A DNA stretch of 28,758 nucleotides from Bacillota bacterium. Its GTDB lineage: Bacteria; Bacillota; Clostridia; Oscillospirales; Ruminococcaceae. Shown here piece after piece: positions 25,222-28,758 of the stretch; position 1 is the stretch's first letter, and each line of letters begins with the position of its first letter. A model generated the notes under the pieces. The model was not told the DNA's origin, made no database searches, and was given only the letters and a program-made list of their open reading frames with translations. The DNA is taken from contig JAEWXO010000042.1 in the NCBI GenBank assembly GCA_023458875.1, forward strand, positions 1 through 28,758, written 5' to 3'. The position numbers and the translations under genes are program-made.

Positions 25222-25728
25222 TTGCTAAGAGAAGAATCTCTCTATAAATCATGCAAAGAGCTTTATAGCGATAGCGAAACGCTCTCAAAGAATTCACATA
25301 TTAAAATAACATGCTTATCTGCTGTACTCACGCTGATTTCTGCATTTGTTTTTTTACGTTTATCATTTCATAAAAGCATATTATATATTTCACTCATATT
25401 ACTGATAATATTTTTTACAGCAACAGTATTTTTTATTATCAAATTCAGAATATTCAAGTCTGTAAAGGTTCGCCGCTCACTACGTGGAAATACTGTCGGA
25501 AACATGGACTATCCCGCAGCAAAATACGAAAAGACTGTTACAGAACGAATAACTCAACGCATAAAAACACAAACGGAAAAAGGCGGAACCGTCACATGCA
25601 GATTTCAGCATCTTGACAGCCCCCAAAGCACCACAGATCATGATAATACTGCTGTAATAAATCCGGACAGATTTGAAATAACAAAAAATATCATTGTTAT
25701 TCATTCGGACCCGGGTAAAATAAAATAA
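25222..25728 (+). CDS. Two-TM protein with disordered tail, counterpart of the gene at 12584
   Basis: A 168-residue protein with two transmembrane segments (about 27-46 and 52-75), a basic stretch KVRRSLRG, a Thr-rich disordered region (KTVTERITQRIKTQTEKGGT) and a closing segment RFEITKNIIVIHSD. That last segment is similar in pattern to the end of the single-TM protein at 12584 (IFTVTESIVISNAS), though the rest diverges. The start is TTG at 25222, with GGTGAT upstream. Its place after the phosphatase mirrors the other cluster, minus the kinase. A role as membrane-bound phosphorylated partner of the FHA proteins is inferred, not shown. Confidence 0.72.
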   Translation: MLREESLYKSCKELYSDSETLSKNSHIKITCLSAVLTLISAFVFLRLSFHKSILYISLILLIIFFTATVFFIIKFRIFKSVKVRRSLRGNTVGNMDYPAAKYEKTVTERITQRIKTQTEKGGTVTCRFQHLDSPQSTTDHDNTAVINPDRFEITKNIIVIHSDPGKIK

Positions 25729-25792
25729 TTTTCAGCCTGTTTTCTATTATGTAATTCCCAAAATTTCTCTGGGTAAACAACAAACAAAAATT

Positions 25793-25827
25793 GCCGTCAT
25801 TCATATGCTTATGAATGGCGGCATTTT
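25793..25827. terminator. Bidirectional terminator between convergent genes
   Basis: A 13-bp stem: 25793-25805 pairs with 25810-25822 with one T-G wobble around TGCT. It is followed by ATTTTTA on the plus strand and AATTTTTG on the minus strand. It can serve both the cluster ending at 25728 and the LRR-dockerin gene ending at 25836. Confidence 0.85.
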
Positions 25828-25835
25828 TATTGATA

Positions 25836-27965
25836 TTATACAAGGAATAACTGCTTCATCCGTTGAAAATCAAAAATATCTACTTTTCCGTTTTTATTTA
25901 TATCTGCCTTGCTCAAAGCTTCATCTGTAAGCTTTTCATAGTCAAGAATATATTTTTTAAGCAGCAGCAAATCAGACAGTGTTACTATTCCGTCTCCGTT
26001 TATATCACCAATTTTTTCAGAAGAAACATTTGTCTGACTTGCTGTCGTTGTTAATGTTGTGGTCGTTACTTTTGGTGTTGTTACACTTGCTGTCGTTTTT
26101 ACCGTTGTGGTCGTTACTTTTGGTGTTGTTACTGTCGGGGTTGTTACTTCCGGTTTATTATCAAGATCAACAAACTTTATAGAATTTTCAACAGCATATT
26201 TCTGCGGTACTGTGTTGTTATAACCATACAAAGTAAGTAAATTACATCCACCGAATGCACTATCACCAATAGAAGAAACATTCTTAGCAAACATTGCCTT
26301 TGTTAAAGCACTGCATTCACGAAACACCCCATAACCTATGGACCATACTGAGTCAGGTATTGCCACTTCAGTAAGGGCTGTACAGTTTTGAAATGCACAA
26401 TCACCCACTTTCGTTACATTTTCTCCTATTGTTACACTTTTTAAGCCTGTACATTCTTCAAATGCACTGATTCCGATTTCTTTTACTCCTTTTCCTATTA
26501 CTGCAGATTTAAGTCCACTGCATCCATAAAATGCATTATCAGCCAAAGCTGTTACTGTGTCAGGTATTACTATATCAGTCAAACTTACACACTCTAAGAA
26601 TGCATTACTATAGATTCCGTAAATATTGCTTCCAAACTTCAGATCATTAAGCTGCTTACAACCTTTGAATGCTCCGCGTCCTATTGACTTTAAACCTTCT
26701 CCAAGACTTACTTTCTTTAATCCACTGCATCCGTAAAATGACTCATCTGCCAATTCCGTTACTGAGTCCGGTATTTCCAATTCAGTAAGGGATTTACAGT
26801 TTTTGAACGACGTCTCACACACTCTCGTTACATTTTTTCCTATTGTTACACTTTTTAAGCCTGTACATTCTTCAAATGCACCGGTTCCGATTTCTGTTAC
26901 TCCATTTCCTATCACCACAGATGTAAGTCCGCTGCATCCATAAAATGAATCCCAAGCTAAAACTGTTACTGAGTCAGGTATTACTATATCCGTCAGACTT
27001 ACACAATTCCCGAATGCTTTCTCATAAATTTCTTTAATATTGCTTCCAAACTTCAGATCTTCAAGCTGCTTGCAGTCATCAAATGCGTTACATCCTATTG
27101 TCTTTAAACCTTCTCCGAGACTTACTTTTCTTAGTTCACTGCATCCTGTGAATGAATACCATGACAATACTGTTACTGAGTCAGGTATTGCCACTTCAGT
27201 AAGGGCTTCACAGCTACTAAACGCATACTTATCCACTTTCGTTACATTTTTTCCTATTGTTAGACTTTTTAATTCTTTACAATCTTCAAACGCACTGATT
27301 CCAATTTCCGTTACTCCGTTTCCTATTACTGCAGATTCAAGTCCGCTGCATCCACTAAATGCACTCTCGCCTAACGCTGTTACTGTATCAGGTATTACTA
27401 TATCCGTCAGACTTGTACAGTTTAGGAATGCTTTCTGACCGATTTCATTAATATTGCTTCCAAGCTTCAGATCCTCAATCAACCCGCAGCCTCTGAATGC
27501 GGAGTCTTTTATTGTCGTTAAACCTTCTCCAAGACTTACTTTCTTTAAATTTCTGCAATCATAAAATGACTCAATTGACAATACTTTTACCGAGTCAGGT
27601 ATTACCACTTCAGTAAGTGATAAACATTTTTTAAATGCAGAAATACCTACTGTCTTTATATTTTCTCCAATTGTAACACTCTGTAACCTTTGACATTCTT
27701 CAAATGCACTGGTTCCGATTTTTGTTACAGGCACTCCGTCGATTTCATCGGGAATAACAACTGTATCTGCTTTTTTACTGCAACCGGTAATTGTAATTTC
27801 TTTATCATTTACTTCATATAATAGATCTCCGCTTGTAAGCGTTTCTGCAGATACCGTAACCTCTGATATAGTATCCTTAGGATTCAATCCTGTATATGCC
27901 AATGTTGTGGATGTAACTGTAAGTGCCATTACTGCTGCCAGTGTTCTTTTCGTTAATTTTTTCAT
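25836..27965 (-). CDS. Secreted BspA-type leucine-rich-repeat protein with C-terminal dockerin
   Basis: A 709-residue protein: signal peptide (1 to about 40, ending VSA), then about 22 leucine-rich repeats of 23 residues (70-575) of the LRR_5/BspA type, with motifs such as VIPDSV, SLGEGL, KFGSN, VIGNGV and TIGKNV. A Thr-rich linker (607-648) with a 16-residue tandem duplication follows, and a type I dockerin (654-709) closes the protein. The dockerin's two calcium loops are DINGDGIVTLSD and DINKNGKVDIFD. Dockerins attach secreted proteins to cohesins of the cellulosome, and LRR_5 domains usually mediate protein or surface binding. No catalytic domain is seen. GGAGG precedes the start by six bases. 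The leader can fold in two ways around the ribosome binding site. Confidence 0.93.
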   Translation of the reverse strand: MKKLTKRTLAAVMALTVTSTTLAYTGLNPKDTISEVTVSAETLTSGDLLYEVNDKEITITGCSKKADTVVIPDEIDGVPVTKIGTSAFEECQRLQSVTIGENIKTVGISAFKKCLSLTEVVIPDSVKVLSIESFYDCRNLKKVSLGEGLTTIKDSAFRGCGLIEDLKLGSNINEIGQKAFLNCTSLTDIVIPDTVTALGESAFSGCSGLESAVIGNGVTEIGISAFEDCKELKSLTIGKNVTKVDKYAFSSCEALTEVAIPDSVTVLSWYSFTGCSELRKVSLGEGLKTIGCNAFDDCKQLEDLKFGSNIKEIYEKAFGNCVSLTDIVIPDSVTVLAWDSFYGCSGLTSVVIGNGVTEIGTGAFEECTGLKSVTIGKNVTRVCETSFKNCKSLTELEIPDSVTELADESFYGCSGLKKVSLGEGLKSIGRGAFKGCKQLNDLKFGSNIYGIYSNAFLECVSLTDIVIPDTVTALADNAFYGCSGLKSAVIGKGVKEIGISAFEECTGLKSVTIGENVTKVGDCAFQNCTALTEVAIPDSVWSIGYGVFRECSALTKAMFAKNVSSIGDSAFGGCNLLTLYGYNNTVPQKYAVENSIKFVDLDNKPEVTTPTVTTPKVTTTTVKTTASVTTPKVTTTTLTTTASQTNVSSEKIGDINGDGIVTLSDLLLLKKYILDYEKLTDEALSKADINKNGKVDIFDFQRMKQLFLV
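25902..26007 (-). repeat. 106-bp block identical to 28370-28475 (dockerin coding)
   Basis: This stretch, coding for most of the dockerin, is identical base for base to 28370-28475 in the neighbouring dockerin gene. The flanking codons, including the second calcium loop, differ at several positions. This fits recent duplication or gene conversion limited to the module. Confidence 0.85.
26041..26136 (-). repeat. 48-bp tandem duplication in the Thr-rich linker
   Basis: Two 48-bp units (26041-26088 and 26089-26136) code for the Thr-rich linker; 26056-26084 is identical to 26104-26132. Such linkers commonly change length by slippage. Confidence 0.75.
26376..27617 (-). repeat. Three 414-bp super-repeats of six LRRs
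   Basis: The LRR region is built from three units of exactly 138 residues (414 bp): 27617-27204, 27203-26790 and 26789-26376. Each contains the same ordered series of six 23-residue repeats, opening with LTE-x-x-IPDSV, then SLGEGL, a KLGSN/KFGSN repeat, DIVIPD, VIG-x-GV and TIG-x-NV. Duplication therefore happened in six-repeat blocks. Confidence 0.85.
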
Positions 27966-27973
27966 AGCTTGCC

Positions 27974-28033
27974 TCCTGAATCTTTTTTATTGTTTTTCTG
28001 TCAGGATATCTTAAAACTCAATATATCCTGAAT
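27974..28033 (-). promoter_or_regulatory. mRNA leader with two mutually exclusive hairpins at the ribosome binding site
   Basis: In the minus-strand leader the 8-mer ATTCAGGA occurs twice: upstream (28033-28026) and within the ribosome binding site region (27981-27974, followed by GG). Between them lies ATATCCTGA (28009-28001). It pairs with the upstream copy over nine bases (stem 28023-28031 with 28001-28009), or with the ribosome binding site copy over six. Only one pairing is possible at a time, which suggests translational control. Confidence 0.4.
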
Positions 28034-28045
28034 GACACAAATTAA

Positions 28046-28074
28046 ATTATACATTATTACATTATAAAATACAA
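28046..28074 (-). promoter_or_regulatory. Promoter of the LRR-dockerin gene
   Basis: On the minus strand, TTGTAT (28069-28074), a 17-bp spacer and TATAAT (28046-28051), giving a leader of about 75 bases. The gap 27966-28303 also holds the leader fold, an AT-rich stretch, a pair of short direct repeats (28136-28177) and the terminator of the next gene. Confidence 0.65.
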
Positions 28075-28254
28075 ATATTTTATAATGTATTTACAATTTC
28101 TATTTATAGATTCCCGAATTAATGCAAAACTTGTGTGATTTCCACCACCATTCGTATAATTCGCACAACTTTTACTACTATTTAATTTTCTCGGTTATCT
28201 TATGATATTATAGTTAGGAATCTATTTAAAAACACAGTTATTTTACGCTTACCC

Positions 28255-28296
28255 AAAATTGCCGTCATTCATCTGATTCTGAATGACGGCAATTTT
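28255..28296 (-). terminator. Terminator of the cohesin-like/dockerin gene
   Basis: A perfect 17-bp stem: 28255-28271 pairs with 28280-28296 around an eight-base loop, with A/T-rich outer arms that give a T-run on either strand. Its core GCCGTCATTCA is the same as in the terminator at 25793, so module and terminator appear to have been copied together. Confidence 0.85.
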
Positions 28297-28303
28297 AAAG
28301 CTA

Positions 28304-28758
28304 TTATACAAGGAATAATTGCTTCATACGAACAAAGTCAAAAACATCTATTTTTCCATTTTTATTTAAATCTGCCTTGCTCAAAGCTTCATCTGTAAGC
28401 TTTTCATAGTCAAGAATATATTTTTTAAGCAGCAGCAAATCAGACAGTGTTACTATTCCGTCTCCGTTTATATCATTTTCAACAAACGGTGGCTTCGGAT
28501 CTTCATTGGTCTCAATCTTTACTTTTCCGGATATAGCTTCAGTTTTTATGCTGATGTCCTTTCCGGTCTCGTCTGTTCCCTCAAATTCATCAATATTTAG
28601 TTTTACATCTGTTTCTTCTCCATTTTTTAACAGCGACCTGAAGTTCAGATTTATATATGAGCCTGTTGATTTTATCGGTTCAGCACTCATAAATCCTACT
28701 ATTATTTTTCCCTCTGTCTTTGTATTTATCTCCGTCATTGCTCCGGCTAATGCCTCTC
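28304..28758 (-). CDS. Cohesin-like domain plus dockerin protein (3' part only)
   Basis: The reading frame is open to the window edge; the Met at 28738 is internal, since in-frame codons (EALAGA) precede it. The visible 151 residues hold the C-terminal half of a beta-sandwich. The segments KIIVGFMSAEPI, GSYINLNFRSLL, VKLNIDEFEGTDETG and ISGKVKIE match the last strands of a cohesin-type domain. A short Pro-containing linker and a type I dockerin follow, with calcium loops DINGDGIVTLSD and DLNKNGKIDVFD. A protein carrying both module types would be a small adaptor scaffoldin, able to plug into one cohesin and present another binding domain. The cohesin call is tentative because the N-terminal half is outside the window; the dockerin is certain. 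Confidence 0.85.
   Translation of the reverse strand, partial: EALAGAMTEINTKTEGKIIVGFMSAEPIKSTGSYINLNFRSLLKNGEETDVKLNIDEFEGTDETGKDISIKTEAISGKVKIETNEDPKPPFVENDINGDGIVTLSDLLLLKKYILDYEKLTDEALSKADLNKNGKIDVFDFVRMKQLFLV

Noticed and set aside
27040..27438. A 132-residue plus-strand frame within the LRR gene
   Set aside because: It is the antisense of repeated LRR codons; the periodicity keeps the frame open and no start signal is present.
26376..27617. Regularly spaced repeats considered as a CRISPR array
   Set aside because: The period is 69 bp within a long coding frame with LRR consensus; there are no unique spacers and no cas genes.
1..28758. tRNA and rRNA genes
   Set aside because: No cloverleaf with a conserved T-loop and no rRNA-like stretch was recognised by reading; a dedicated scan was not possible.

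Overview
The window looks like a piece of an AT-rich Firmicutes genome, most likely a cellulosome-forming Ruminococcus (R. flavefaciens-like). Seen directly: two type I dockerin modules, Thr-rich linkers, a BspA-type leucine-rich-repeat protein, cohesin-like domains and strong purine-rich ribosome binding sites. The genus is an inference from these module types.

Layout. (1) 1-8209, minus strand: a type VII secretion (T7SSb/ESX-like) operon. In transcription order it holds an unrecognised helical protein, a plasmid/ICE replication-initiator-like winged-helix protein, an EssC-type FtsK/SpoIIIE ATPase with an FHA domain, a YukD/EsaB ubiquitin-like protein, a two-TM protein, a WXG100 protein and the first codons of another small gene. 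The WXG100 gene has its own extended -10 promoter, preceded by three 22-bp-period iteron-like repeats and a palindrome. (2) 8242-8445: a divergent promoter region with two near-consensus promoters facing away from each other. (3) 8497-20202, plus strand: a phospho-signalling and surface operon. It holds a DUF6382-like/FHA protein, a PP2C phosphatase, a membrane Ser/Thr kinase, a small single-TM protein with a disordered domain, a secreted cohesin-like protein with a C-terminal TM anchor, and a 2031-residue Ig-like-repeat surface protein. A small palindromic insertion with a 7-bp direct repeat separates the FHA and PP2C genes. (4) 20209-21541: an IS200/IS605 element with an intact Y1 transposase gene and a tnpB whose RuvC-I/II core is deleted. 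(5) 21673-22818: a membrane diguanylate cyclase with its own promoter and terminator. (6) 22904-25728: a second, shorter paralogous cluster (FHA, PP2C, TM protein) lacking the kinase and surface genes, driven by a promoter with the same TTGAAA-17 bp-TATAAT layout. (7) 25836-28758, minus strand: a secreted LRR-dockerin protein built from three copies of a 138-residue super-repeat, and the 3' end of a cohesin-like/dockerin protein. The two dockerin genes share a 106-bp identical block and similar terminators.

How it may fit together (inference): EssC, YukD and WXG100 are the export machine. No separate EssB gene is seen, but the N-terminal domain of both FHA proteins resembles the pseudokinase-like fold expected of EssB. 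Kinase, phosphatase and FHA readers would control machine assembly or surface display. The replication-initiator-like protein is a candidate repressor or activator that acts on the iteron-like sites in front of the WXG100 gene. A membrane-anchored cohesin-like protein in the same operon, close to dockerin proteins, suggests a link between phospho-regulated secretion or surface display and the cellulosome.
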